This document shows positions 1-11,157 of a stretch of 64,000 nt of DNA, piece by piece. Position numbers and translations under genes: made by a program. Origin of the DNA: Isoetes taiwanensis (lineage: Eukaryota > Streptophyta > Lycopodiopsida > Isoetales > Isoetaceae); the NCBI GenBank assembly GCA_021234155.1, contig JAJEKV010000030.1, forward strand, positions 2,501,842 through 2,565,841, written 5' to 3'. The notes beneath the pieces are model-generated. The model did no database searches. It was not told the DNA's origin and worked only from the letters and a program-made list of their open reading frames with translations. Numbering within the stretch: the first letter of the stretch is position 1; every line of letters starts with the position of its first letter.

Positions 1-200
1 CACATTGCTAATTATTCCCATAGGGTTAAGCTTTTAGTGTTTGAGAATGATTTTAAGACCATAGGAGCTTTCTTGTCAATTTCTAGGCCACATAATCTCA
101 TGATATGATGAGGCATCACATTAAGTGGTGATCCTCCATCCAACAACACTTTTGGTCAAAATCTTTTTACCCATTCAGTTTACACATATAAAGGCTCTGG
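1..200 (-). mobile_element. Ty3/gypsy aspartic protease fragment (left edge of window)
   Basis: On the minus strand this stretch reads VLLDGGSPLNVMP followed by further residues without a long break. That matches the active-site region of the retropepsin in plant Ty3/gypsy polyproteins, where the usual D-[ST/G]-G-[SA] motif is followed by a hydrophobic N-[VIL]-M-P run. A stop codon lies a few codons upstream of the motif, so this copy is broken. It follows the gag-like sequence at 468-1,560 on the same strand in the normal gag-then-protease order. Reverse transcriptase would lie beyond the left edge of the window. The family assignment rests on motif recognition only. Confidence 0.6.
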
Positions 201-467
201 ATCATACTCCTCCTGAGTCAGAACATGCTCCTCAATGTGATTTGTGAGAGCAAATTCATCTTTCTTGGTCAGATTCGGGACTTTTTTTTCTATAGGATGG
301 AGCAATTTTCAGCAGTGTTAGCAAATCAACACTAATTTTAGAATTGTTAAGCAAAGATTCAAAATCCTCACTCTCCTTATCCTTTCTCAAGTATTTCTGA
401 CAAGGGGGAGGAGGTACAACCATATTTTGTTCATTTTCCTTGTGTTTCAGTGCATTGGCTTCCTCAT

Positions 468-1560
468 TCACTTGAACTTGCTCTTTTCTTTTGCATTATT
501 CATTCTTTTTGCGTGAACAGCCATGATTTCTTCCTGCTCTTCAATTTTCTGCACAAATATGATAGAAGCACTTGGCTCATTAGCTTTAGATTTTTCTTTT
601 CTAGCAAAGTATTCTTTGACACTGCACCTATCTTCATAATGACATACTGCTTTGCAAAAAGCACACACAGGGCATTCCTTACCAAAATGCCCTCTCTTAC
701 CACACTTGTGCAAGGCCTATACCAACAATAGTCTAATGAGTGGATGTTTCTTGAGCAATGAGCACATTGACAGTATATTCTCTTCTCGGATCTGGAACTC
801 TTCATTTCTTGAAGTTGTTTGGTTACTTCAATCAGAGCCTCAGACACTTTGGTTATTTCATCTCTCAATATCAGCCCCATGAGAACTTACGCATCTTCCA
901 TTTTTATTTCTCCTTGTCCTTTTAAACAACATAAATTGGTACAGGTCCTGGTCCCATGTACTCTTGCTCATAATCTGGAAAGAAAGAATCACAAGGTGAA
1001 TGTACATCATCAGGGAGATAGGAGATATATCAGCAATCACAATAGCCTTTGTAAAAGCCTTGTGTATTGTGTCAACTCCTTCTTGCTTCTGAATCTTGAG
1101 CATCTTTCTGTGTATTCTTGGGCTGCTGCTCAAACCTCTGATAAATGAAGCTATAAGATGTAAAGTGTGGTTAGGAACTTGATTGATTTGACATTTAACA
1201 AGATAAAGATGGAATCTTTTTACATACTGATGCACACTTTTTCCATGTGTGAAAAGTTTGCAATTCAAAAATCAAATCTTGAGGATCAAGCAGCTTACCA
1301 AATCTTGCTAAGAATTTCTTAACAATTTCATCCCATGAGTTAGCTCCTAGACTCGTAACATATTCCAACCAAGTTCATCATTTTTGAAACATTTTTTGAA
1401 CTCAGAAAACTTACGTCCTTTCTTGTGTCCGTATTCCTGATAGTACTCCTCAAAAGTTTTCAAAAAATTGTTGGCATTCATGCTTGGATCAAATGTGGGA
1501 GGGAATTGGCATGTTCAATTCAAAGTAGTGGCAAAGGCATACCTGTATTTGCTTGTATCG
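468..1560 (-). pseudogene. Ty3/gypsy gag remnant with zinc knuckle
   Basis: The minus strand from about 1,500 down to 470 carries gag-like sequence in shifting frames. At about 1,440-1,500 it reads PTFDPSMNANNFLKTFEEYY, typical of the start of a retrotransposon gag domain. At 1,200-1,268 it reads HGKSVHQYVKRFHLYLVKC. At about 675-725 there is a CCHC zinc knuckle (C-H-K-C-GKRGHFGKE-C), but the first Cys and the rest fall in different frames, so one base has been lost or gained. Gag packages the element RNA. Here it is fragmented by at least three frame changes and stops. The linker to the protease at 1-200 is Lys/Glu-rich, as usual. Confidence 0.7.
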
Positions 1561-1688
1561 CGCCTCCGGTGCTGCTTGACCGGGTTTCATGATTCTCTTG
1601 TGCCCGGCATGCTCGGATGCTTCATTGTTTCTTAACGGGAGCCATGAGTTCAAAATTCAAGGAAGTTATCTAGGTAGGACCTCCAAAA

Positions 1689-2865
1689 TGTTGAAGGTGT
1701 TCTGGCAAAACCTTCAACCTCAATGGTTTAAAACCTCCGAGGTTGCTTAAAGGCAACCACTCTGTGAAAATCTCCAAAAGCAAAGCTCAAACACAAATTG
1801 TGAATCACTTTTCAAATCGAGAAAAAGGCGCCTTAGAAAGAATGATGCCATTTGCAAGCAAACAAAGATCGACCATGATTTCAAATGCTAAAAGCTGCTA
1901 AGATCGAGGAATGCTAGGCAAAAAGTCGGATGTCTTATGAACATCACAAAACACTCAAATATGCATTTCGACTAGGTCAAAACTTGGTCAATACCCCTGA
2001 CAGAGAGTGATTTTCTGCAAATCCAAAAATCTACATTCTTGTTATGTTTTGATGCTTGGATCTCCTTTCAATATGTCTGCACACAATAATCAAATACTCT
2101 TTTTGCATAAACAACTGCTAAATATCCTGAGATCTTGGAATTTAGTCTGACAGACTGTTACAGTCTGAAAACAACAAGCAAAATTTTACGAAATCGACTT
2201 TTGTGGGCACTTTTTTTGGTTTTGGAATAAATCCTAAAAGGCTGCTTATGTCCTCCAAGCAAGTGGCAATACCTAGCGGTGGAGATGCAATAAATGAACT
2301 TAAATATCTGATTTTTGGCTTAAGAATGCAAAGCTAGCGAGAAATTTCTATTGGCTCAAAAGGAATGTGTATGCTTTTCAATGATCCTTCATCTTTTATG
2401 CTCTTACCTATATGCATTTCTCACTGCAATTGTCTTATACCTATGTGCAAGCACAAAAAACCTTACTATCTTACTTTCTTAGAATGCAAGCGAAAATTAT
2501 ACTCAAATATATCTCCAAGGGTCGGATTTTCCTTTTTTTTTTTTTAATTGAAGGCCTATTTGTATATTTATATATAAAGTGTTGAGTTAACAAAAATACT
2601 TTTTCTGAGGAAGTATAACCCTGGTAGATAGATAAAAGATAGATAGATAAGATAAGCTTTTTGTCTCATATAAAAGCATATGCCCGCCTAGAAGTATGAC
2701 TTAAGGTTGGAGTTCTTGGATTATCCCTAATATTTTAGCATAGCTAAAGAAAACCCATTTAGGTTAGTCCAAGTTATCCCCTATTGATCTTTAAGGGTCT
2801 AATTATGTACTGGTGACGTGTCATAGTATGTATATGTATACTATATAAATACCTGGAACATCACA
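1689..2865 (-). mobile_element. Putative LTR shared by two gypsy segments
   Basis: Read on the minus strand, this block begins TGTGATGTTCC directly after a polypurine tract and ends ACCTTCAACA shortly before the gag remnant, giving TG...CA ends and a length of about 1.18 kb. An AT-rich TATA-like stretch (TATATATAAATA) lies near 2,555-2,575, about 300 bp into the block, where a U3 promoter would be. GATA-type simple repeats occur at 2,622-2,655. Its position, after the polypurine tract of one element and before the gag of another, suggests a 3' LTR and a 5' LTR in one. There is no second LTR copy in the window to confirm the borders. Confidence 0.4.
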
Positions 2866-2880
2866 TTCTCCTCCCCTCCC
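2866..2880 (-). promoter_or_regulatory. Polypurine tract of the upstream gypsy element
   Basis: The minus strand reads GGGAGGGGAGGAGAA immediately before the TG start of the putative LTR. Polypurine tracts prime plus-strand DNA synthesis in LTR retrotransposons and lie exactly at the 5' edge of the 3' LTR. The order integrase, purine tract, LTR start is as expected. Confidence 0.5.
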
Positions 2881-3639
2881 ATTGGATAATGTTGTCCTCA
2901 GCATTAGGATTAGTCTAGCCAGAAGAAAACAATTAAGTTATAAAAGATAGCTGTATTTACTAAATAATACAAGGTTACATATAATTGTTGTAGGACCGAA
3001 GTCCATTAACAGAAGATAAAAAATACCATAACAACAAACTTAAATAGGGTACTCATAGAAAAAAAAAATAGTCAAATAACAAGAGATGGCCCCAGACTGA
3101 GGTCTAGGATCTTCTGCAGTACGTCAGTACGCACTACTGGCCTGCAGAGTTATAGTACATCAGTACTTACAAAATAATTTAAGTAGTGTGGTTGAAGGGA
3201 CTATCCCCTTAAACAAAAAAAATATGAATGCAAGAATCCTATAATTATGCCTAAACCTTGCATGTCATCTCAGCATAAGGAATGGCCATATTCCCCAATT
3301 ATAGTTAGAGACAGATGCGTCCTATCATGAATGCCTATATGCCCAATTCCCCATCTAGGATGCATGTAACCCAACCCCTTAAATGATCCCTGTCGGATCG
3401 CTCTCGTATGATCCTCGCCAGACCCACAACACAATGCTTACCATTAGGGTTGGAGTTGATCGCATCTTGAATGGTTCGATCCTGGCATTGTCGCATAAAT
3501 ATGCGGATAAGTCTTGTCTAAATCCGCTTTAGAACCCAGAGTTTCGTCCTCAGGTCATTAAGTGTTAAATCTTTTGCCAAGATTTGAGTTAGCGGGTTTG
3601 CTTATATGCCGCGAGCAAGGAGAGCCTGGGCACTATCTC

Positions 3640-4975
3640 AATTGATCTTAGTCATTGCGAAGTGTTGGTGTGTCAAAATCTCTTGAAATCGGGTTATGCT
3701 TCTTGAAGGCTCACATAGAAGACTTTATGGACCGCCGGATACCAGTAGGTTCAATCGGTAGGCTTGAGAACCTATCTTTTCGGTTATCTCAAAGGGTCCA
3801 GCCCATCTCGGTGCAAGCTTCTTACAATTGCCAATTTTGAGTTTGGCTTGCTTCACCTTGATCTTTAGCCATCTGAGACTCACCAATCTGAAATTCCGGG
3901 TGTCCGTGCCGGTTGACAAGGCCCTTTTTAGAGCTCTAGCAACTAACAAATACCCTTGAACTTCTTCGACTAGGGCTTGCATATCTATAAGCAATTGTTG
4001 AGGCAGTTCCACCTTTGAAACCGGATTATGCCCGTGTATGGAGTAAGGCATTGGTAGCCATAATTGATCATATAAAAAGGAGACATCCTTGAAGACTCCT
4101 GCCTTGTCATTATAGGCAAACTCCACCCAATGGATTTAATCGCCCATTAGGATTGCTTGTTCTAGGCATAGTTCGTAGCATATCTTCAATTATGCGATTG
4201 GTACGATCTATTTGACCATCCGTCTGCGGGTGGTAAGCTGTGCTCATAGCAAGCTTACTTTGAATAGTGCTAAAGAAATCCTTCCAAAATGCACTAACAA
4301 ACTTAGGATCCCGGTCTGATGGTCAGGCATGGCAAAAAGTCGCCATTTTGGAAAGCTTGTCGACCACTACCATTAAGGCATCAAAGCCCCTAAGGTCTTG
4401 TGGGGCTCCATGATAAAATCCATGGTAATAACTTCCCATTTTGCATTAGGCACATCTAAGGGTTACAATTCCCCCGGGATACGTAACTGTTATGCCTTTG
4501 TTTGCTGACATATCTGATATTGCTTAATGTACCGGGCAATGTGTTTCTTCATGCCTGGCCAAAAATAGCTGGCGCGGGTCTTGAAATATGTCTTCATAAA
4601 TCCTGCATGCCTGTTATGTGTATCGTGGAGAATGAGCTTGCGAACTCCTGAAGTCTCAGGAACACATAACGTATCCTTGTAATAAAGGAAATCGCCTTCC
4701 TTTTTATGATGGCGGAAAGCCTCCCTCTCCTTATCTGTTCTGGCTTCCTTATAGACTTTGCATATCTCCTGAAATTCAGGATCTGCTGGAAGAGCCTACT
4801 GTATCTGCTTACCAAACTCACTGGAAAGCATGGAAATAGCATTCTGGCGTTCGGTGACGGTGGAGATGCAGGCGCTTCAGCAACCACATTATGCTTGCCC
4901 GGCTTATAGACTACTTCAAAATCATACTCTTCCAGGAACTACATCCATAAATCATTTGTCTCAGTTATTGTATTA
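3640..4975 (-). pseudogene. Ty3/gypsy (chromovirus-like) RNase H end and integrase, decayed
   Basis: Minus-strand reading gives, in order: the RNase H tail (FEVVYKPGKHNVVAEA, about 4,880-4,935); the integrase zinc-binding region (LHDTHNRHAGFMKTYF then YFWPGMKKHIARYI and QICQ, about 4,510-4,640); a first core Asp in MDFIMEP (about 4,400-4,440); a second Asp in DRDPKFVSAFWKDFF (about 4,265-4,320); AYHPQTDGQIDRTNR (about 4,190-4,235); and the C-terminal KLAPRWAGPFEITEKIGSQAYRLNL segment (about 3,735-3,810). The third catalytic residue, normally Glu in QTERTN, is Asp here. One of the two zinc Cys is replaced by Tyr. Several frame changes are present. Integrase inserts the element DNA; this copy cannot. 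Confidence 0.82.
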
Positions 4976-6556
4976 TATTAAAAAAGCGATTAGAAGTTGT
5001 CTATGTCTATGCAGTGTATAATATATAATCAGCTACATGTGTGAATAAAGAATGATTTCTGAATTTGGCATATTGTGATATAATGACACTGCATGTATAT
5101 CTATCTATAAGGGTATAAAATCAATGAAATAAACAAGCGAGTAGTCATAGATTCCAGAAGAGTTCCAACCATTGCAGAACTCATCACCACAAATGTAACA
5201 GTGGAACTTCTACAAACCGTCAGGCATTTGACGTCTAATGCTCATGGTTGAATAACACGTATTCACCGACATGCAAGTTGTTGAGGCTTACCTTGATTTC
5301 CTCAATCCAAGCAGGGAGAAGCCCCTCCCATGCATGGTTTCAAAGAATAGAGAATAAGGTACTACTGAGAGAGAAGAGGAAGCGCCGATGAGACGTTGAT
5401 GAAGAACCTCGCGTAATATAGCGATCTGCCAACCAGAGAAAGCATGCATGCAAGACATGCATGCTCGCCCCCTCTAGAATTTCGATCCGAGGGCTCGGAT
5501 CGACAAGATTATTATTTTGTCAGGGCTTTGAGAAGGCACGAGGCCCGTAACATTTTGATTCTAATACGAAAAGGTCCATGACTGTATACCTTAAAACTAT
5601 CATCTCTCTCTTCCATTGTATGATTTCCAATAAGTAAAATATCTCCTGGACTATGCTGGGTTTGAGGCTCCATAGCAGTGACATAGTGAATGTCCTGGAT
5701 GGATGGAGCCAACATCTTGCTGAGGAAACTCAAGCTGTGTAGTTTCCTCCATGGGGAGAAGTTTGTCAAGAAAAAATCATATCCTTATAACTACTGACTT
5801 ACTTAATCAAAATGCTATAGCTTCACTAAGCATTTATATATGCTTCTACGTGGTGCTCAATAAAAGCAATGAACTTGTTTTAATCTATACTATTCTGCCT
5901 ATTGATAAAAATGAGATCCCACCACCAGACATCTTATTACAAGCAATTTATCTTGCATGTCTACGGATAAGTTGCACAATTACCACATTGATACAAAAAA
6001 AGGAGAAAAGAACTCATGTTGAACATTCTCCATGCGGAAAAGTTTCTGTGTTCTATCCTCGTCTTCTAAAAGCGGATTGAAAATCAATCGGCATTAGTGA
6101 GAAAAAAATCTAGCTTGAATTGGCACTTAGAATCAACCTATATAGAATCTCTTGCTTGTGGGGAAGGTCTATGACCCAACATCTACAAGTTTTCCGGCAT
6201 GAAAGAAGGTAATAAAAAATAGCAACATGCATCTAAATATCCTCTTTCTATTCCCAGACACTTCTTCCGCCACCTCTTGTTCCTTCGTATCTATGCTCCT
6301 TTATTTCTAGGGAAGACAAGTTTCCTGTATTTGCTAGACTATTGAATGTCTAGATGGGTCTTCCTCTTTTGCACGGTCAACAATATAGGTCGGCTATCAC
6401 ATATATGCCGTGGAGACCAATTAAGCAATTGATATATTGTTTGCCCTTCAAAACCAATCAGAGGGACACTTGAGGCCTGAAAACTCATCCTTAAAACATA
6501 TCAATAATAATCTCCATAGGAGCGGTTCCCTTCCTCGAGATGTGTTCCAAGCGCCA
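4976..6556. other. Interval without a recognisable gene
   Basis: I recognise no gene here. On the minus strand, 5,280-5,400 has a pyrimidine-rich leader, an ATG and a good splice donor (ATCAAG/GTAAGC near 5,290), so it could be a first exon remnant. At 5,466-5,480 the minus strand has a purine run (AGAGGGGGCGAG) after a short 85-codon open frame (5,512-5,769, minus). That could be another worn retroelement end. Neither is strong. Confidence 0.3.
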
Positions 6557-6573
6557 TAAATTATCTTTTGGTA

Positions 6574-8356
6574 TTTTTTTTTTTTTTTTTTTTTGAGAGA
6601 ATGGGGTTTTCATTGATTATAGAAAAGGTACATTGATATGAGTGAGCCATAAAGTAGGCTACTCAAAATTGAACTTGCAACGAAGTAACATAAACAAAAG
6701 TAACATCATTAAATCTTTGTGCTATAAGTATAGCGAAATATTTATAGTTATGAAGCAATTATGCGCCTTGTGTGAGAAAGCGTGTTCTTTGCAACCAAAT
6801 TGAGCAGTAGAAAGTCTTGAGATTGTGCACGGTGACAGGTAAATGTTGCTTGACAACATGTAGACAAAAACACTGTATATTTGGAAGTGCTCAAATTGGA
6901 TTTAAGGGTGGATGAAAGGGGAAGATGAAATCAGATTAGAAATGATAGGATGTGAGGAAGTCAAGGTTTGTTTGGAAGTCTGGGCTATGAGAATGAGAAT
7001 GTTACCATTTCCCGGTTTAGCTCTTGGATCAACCACAATGCATTAGTTTTGGACATCGGGATGATGAGTATGCCATAAGCATCGCTAAGCATCTGTGGTG
7101 ATAATAGCATTATCTGTATCCTTTGAAATTGCGATCTGTCATCCTTCTCTTGTTGCTTTCCATGAACCACCATAAGCTGTACCATTAAGTGAGTGCCTCT
7201 GAGAACTCTATGATCAATCAATTTCATTATGCGGAATATCACGGGATATCAATGTTTGTGATGTCACGGCCGAACTATCCATAATCCATCATCGTGTCTT
7301 GAATATCACGAACTAGTCTCGACTTTGGGAAAGTACGTACTCTGTTGGCTCCCTGATGTGTTAAAATCTCGCTAAGGCTCATCATGTAATCTAGAAAAGG
7401 CGGTCATTGTCGATAAGTGTGATATTGCAATTTAATTTAAATAGCAAGTGAGAGCCAATGAAATTACCAATACCATACCACTTATTGTCCACATAATCCT
7501 TATCTACATGCATTTGACTAGTTGCAGTCATTTCAATGTCATAAATAACTTGAGTTTTTATCGGTATGTAGATGATCATTTGCCTCCATAATGACATCTG
7601 TTTCTATGTTTCCATCGTTCCATAATGCGGTGAAACACAAAGGATTTTAAATGCTTCATCATTAGTCATAAACTCTAACGGGGGGGTAGGGGCATTTAAT
7701 TTTGAAGGTGTCCTCAAACCATAACAAAAAGGAAGTGAAAGCTTGACACACTAGAAGATGTGCTCTAGAGTTTCTACATTACCCGGCCCCAAAGGGCGGT
7801 TTGGAGTTAATGGGATGAGTGTTACGGTTTGAATGCACGGAAATCATTTCGGATTTGATAGACTTTTGTTTGCAACAAGCCAAACAAAGTATGAGATTTT
7901 GAGGGGTAAATAGGAATACCAAATGTTTTGAACAATCGGTTTCGAGTTTCATCACGGAGAATCCCAGTACAATTTAGCTTTTGAAAGCGTATTTGACTTG
8001 TTTAGACATCTATAGACTTTGGAAAAACTTTGTAAATAGGCTTGTCGGATAAAGTCAATCAATACAAATGGGATTATCCATTGGGTTGATATTGCGGACC
8101 TTACGCATGATGTATCTAAAAAGGATGCATACGAAGAACTACCTCTTATTTTGTGTTTCAAATTAGTCCAAGACATCCATCTTTTTTGATCCCAAAGATC
8201 ACCAAAGTCGAGGATATTGAAGTCTTTCCATTTTTTATAAAAGCTTTTTTATGCACGATAGCTAAAGGAGTAGAAATTTGTCTCTTGAAATTAGAGTTCC
8301 AAAATATGCTCGTGTTAATGTGGCTTTTTTTTTTCTAGGTACTGGTATAACTTCGT
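6574..8356 (-). mobile_element. 5'-truncated LINE with poly(A) tail
   Basis: A run of about 20 T at 6,574-6,594 is the poly(A) tail of a minus-strand retroposon. The tail is preceded at 6,559-6,574 by AATTATCTTTTGGTAT, and nearly the same string (AATTATCTTTGGTAT) occurs at 8,357-8,371. This is a good target-site duplication with one indel. The body on the minus strand contains LINE C-terminal sequence (see the zf-RVT entry). At about 1.78 kb it is far shorter than a full LINE (5-7 kb), so it is a typical 5'-truncated insertion. The shortened TSD and several stops suggest considerable age. Confidence 0.7.
7390..8330 (-). pseudogene. LINE reverse-transcriptase C-terminal part with zf-RVT-like domain
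   Basis: The minus strand reads almost in one frame from KKWKDFNILDFGDLWD (about 8,195-8,245) through SWTNLKHKIRGSSSYASF (about 8,110-8,170) to a zf-RVT-like block: IWYSYLPLKISYFVWLVANK near 7,870-7,930, then NVETLEHIFWCVKLSLPF near 7,735-7,790. The W..LP.K..YF.WL....ET.EHIF..C pattern is that of the zinc-binding domain after plant LINE reverse transcriptases. Several in-frame stops interrupt it. The catalytic RT motifs are not present, as expected of a 5' truncation. Confidence 0.55.
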
Positions 8357-8371
8357 AATTATCTTTGGTAT

Positions 8372-9356
8372 AACACATGGGTTATCTGAGGCAATAGTTT
8401 TTTTTCAAAGTCATGCTTTATTAATTGCAATATCTTATCTTGAAAAGTAAAACCTTTTGACAACTTTTTGTTAACAACTACCAATTTGCAAAGGTTATCT
8501 GTACCAATTGCAACATGCTCTTAGTTGCATACCTTCCATTAACGAGACAACCCATCGGCATGAGATATAATTATGCTCCACCACTAACGTCTCCTAGCTC
8601 CGCTAATGCATACTAAAATCTGAATCATGTCATGTCAATATTCTATATGTAGCAAAATAACGAGGGGTTTTTTTAGGGGGATTTGATATGGATGTAAAAA
8701 TAACAATTCACGAAACCATAGACCATATATCCTAAAACAATCGAATAAGTTGTTATCTGAAAAACATAGATTCAAGATAAAAATAATTGCATTAACTACT
8801 GAATATATTGGTTAAAGTAGTCTTAGGTAGGACATTGAATTATTTTTGGTAGAGGTTTGAGCTCCGTATTTCATATTCTAAAATCTTAGGCAAAATCATT
8901 ATAGGGTTCGATATTCCCTCAAAACCTTAGGCCAAATGCGTATTTAATATTTCAAAAGCATAAGCCTCAATCATAAATGACTATAAAAGCGAAGCGAGAG
9001 GTGCCCGGGGGCTCCAACATACGATCAGGTGGTAGGATCGCCGAATCAAACATTTGTGGTGATCAAAAGGCACTCGTTTAGAATATATAGCAAAATAACA
9101 GTGTTTTGTTTTGGAAATCTTTATACAAATCTTTATACAAATATGATTACGAAGTTAGATGAGGGCAGCGGGATAATAGATGGTCTTGGGATGCAAAACC
9201 AAAGGTAATGGCTCACTCTTACGTCCATTGATAAATTTTTTCCTTCTTTACAATAGCGATAAATAGGTGTTTGAGACTAGTCATTATTTGGCGGCATTCA
9301 CGGACATATAAAAATATCTAAAAAGCTTTCATAAGAGATGTGTTAAAGAGTCGATC
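8372..9356. other. Interval without a recognisable gene
   Basis: The sequence is AT-rich with scattered short open frames only. I see no domain, repeat family member or RNA gene here. Confidence 0.4.
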
Positions 9357-9367
9357 TTATAACTTTG
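9357..9367 (+). repeat. Target-site duplication, left copy
   Basis: TTATAACTTTG, identical to 11,147-11,157, directly outside the inverted-repeat element. Confidence 0.65.
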
Positions 9368-9649
9368 GGGTGAAAATATTCTTACCCTAGTTTTGGTGAT
9401 TCCATCGCGGTGAATACTCTCCGCGGAATCCACGAGACCCTCGGGGCGGGATCCGTTCGGAGGCCCCGATATCGTGCGATAGCGTCGGGTGTGCCTTCCG
9501 ATGGATCGGCTGGGCGTCCGTTTTATACCTTCCGTGAATCATATCTGCTAAATGCGGAGTCGGACGGAATCAGCTCTGTTATTCCATGCGGCCGAATCAA
9601 ATTGAATTGATATCGCGAGATGGAATCCTCTTGTAGTATTCACCCCGTG

Positions 9650-9780
9650 GAATCTGCGTGTGATTCCACCAGATGGAATCAGCATTTGGAATTGATCCCG
9701 CCTGGTGGAATCACCCGTGATAGATTCCACTAGATGGAATCACCATTCAGAATTTATCCCGCCGGGTGGAATCACATATC
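9650..9780 (+). repeat. Two tandem ~60-bp units rich in TGGAATCA/TGATTCCA palindromes
   Basis: A unit of about 60 bp beginning GATTCCAC[CT]AGATGGAATCA and ending GGTGGAATCAC is present twice with about 85% identity. The paired 8-mers TGATTCCA and TGGAATCA also recur through both terminal arms of the surrounding element. Such subterminal sites are where a transposase could bind. Confidence 0.6.
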
Positions 9781-10537
9781 ATAATATTCTCTCTCCATAG
9801 AATATTCGGTGGCATATTCTACTAGACGGAATCAGTAAGTACTTACAGAAGTCCAATGTTTGCCATTTTTGTGCCTGTCCATTGTTATTCTCTGCACTGC
9901 CCAGAATTTTTATGGATGGGGATTTGAACCCCTTGCCAATATCGGCAATGCCATGGGCGCTTTTAAAACAAGAATAAGAAATAAGGAACAGGGTCATTCG
10001 CCTTTGTCCAAGCTTTTGCTGTTTTTCCAGGATATTCCAGGGTAAAAAATACCTGTAAAGCTCCCACTCAGAGCAAATCCATGGTAATAACTGCTTCTTA
10101 GAGCAAATCGGCAAGTTCCACCTTCAATAAAATGTATGGCTTTCATTTTTTACTGAATCCGGATCAAGAACCAAGCTCTGCCAACCGACTAAGCCCATGG
10201 GGAGTTTGTTCCCAGAATCCAACAGATGGCAAATCCGAAAATGCCTTTTAGTCCTGTATAAGCCAAATCGGCCACAGTAGCGCCAACATGCTATGGTTGC
10301 GATCAAAAGAGACTGGCCCTAAATTATTGCATGTATAAAATTCCAGAGATCAAATGGATTTCATAGCAAAAGGCCTTGCCACAGACACTTCCATGCCGGA
10401 AATAGGCTGATCGGATTTATGGGATGCCAATATGGCCGCAGACTTACCTGGTCTGGATGCAAGACAGATGTTTGGAAAACTCCATAAGCAAGCTTCCGCT
10501 ACCGGAACAGAACCAAAAGCTTTAAAAAACCTGCATA

Positions 10538-10597
10538 AACCCTGCTGAAACCATGCCAGATTTGCAGAACCCTGCTGAAACCATGCCGGATTTGCAG
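10538..10597 (+). repeat. Tandem 30-bp duplication in the element core
   Basis: Two copies of a 30-bp unit beginning CCCTGCTGAAACCATGCC, differing at one base (cca/ccg). Confidence 0.75.
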
Positions 10598-11146
10598 AAC
10601 CCATGTCTTTACCCTGCCCATGTCGGAGTGGCGGAGAAGAATCTGCCATAGCCATTCCTTCTTCAAAGCTCAAACTCTACACCAGAAATCTAATCCAATA
10701 GCAAGGAAAATCACGGCTGGGCTTTTTGGATTCGTCAACAAGAACAAGTAAAGAAGGAAGATAGCATGTTCAATCACCATCGCCGGAGCAAGCGGCCATA
10801 GCCGGCACTAGCTGAAACACCTCCCACAACAATAGGACGTCAAAAATTTGGAATTTTTACTGGAATATTCTGGATGGTGATTCTGTCCCATGGAATAACA
10901 GAGCGGTGATTCCGTCCGGCGGTATTTTGCGGATGTGATTCCGCCGGAAGGTATAAAATGGACGGCCAGGATGGACCCTACAGATGGATGGCTGGGATCC
11001 ATCAGAAGGTACACCTGACGTTGTCAGGTACGGATAACGGGGCCTCCGGAACGGATCCCGTTCCTGGAGGGTCTGTGATTCCGCGGGAGAGTATTCACCA
11101 CGATGGAATCACCAAAATCAGGGTAAGAACATTTGCATCCATAACT

Positions 11147-11157
11147 TTATAACTTTG
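11147..11157 (+). repeat. Target-site duplication, right copy
   Basis: TTATAACTTTG, identical to 9,357-9,367. It is preceded by ATAACT, so the duplication could be read one or two bases longer or shorter. Confidence 0.65.

Larger units (their letters stand above)
9368..11146. mobile_element. 1.8-kb element with long terminal inverted repeats (MULE/foldback-like)
   Basis: The left arm (about 9,368-9,600) and the right arm (about 10,880-11,146) are inverted copies of each other. Both contain TTCTTACCCT, TTTTGGTGATTCCATC, GTGAATACTC, GGATCCGTTC, TTTTATACCTTCC and CTCTGTTATTCCATG in the same order when one arm is reversed. Outside the arms, TTATAACTTTG occurs in direct orientation at 9,357-9,367 and 11,147-11,157, an 11-bp duplication. 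Long arms and a 9-11 bp duplication fit Mutator-like elements best. The exact terminal base is uncertain because ATAACTTT is partly repeated at the right end. No transposase is visible in the middle. The roughly 1-kb core (9,790-10,840) is less AT-rich and could be captured sequence. Confidence 0.72.

Noticed and set aside
9916-9935. tRNA-like T-arm (GGGGTTCAAATCCCC on the minus strand)
   Set aside because: No matching D-arm, anticodon stem or acceptor stem can be drawn around it. A similar isolated B-box-like string at about 37,585 has no A box either, so I do not call a tRNA or a tRNA-derived SINE.
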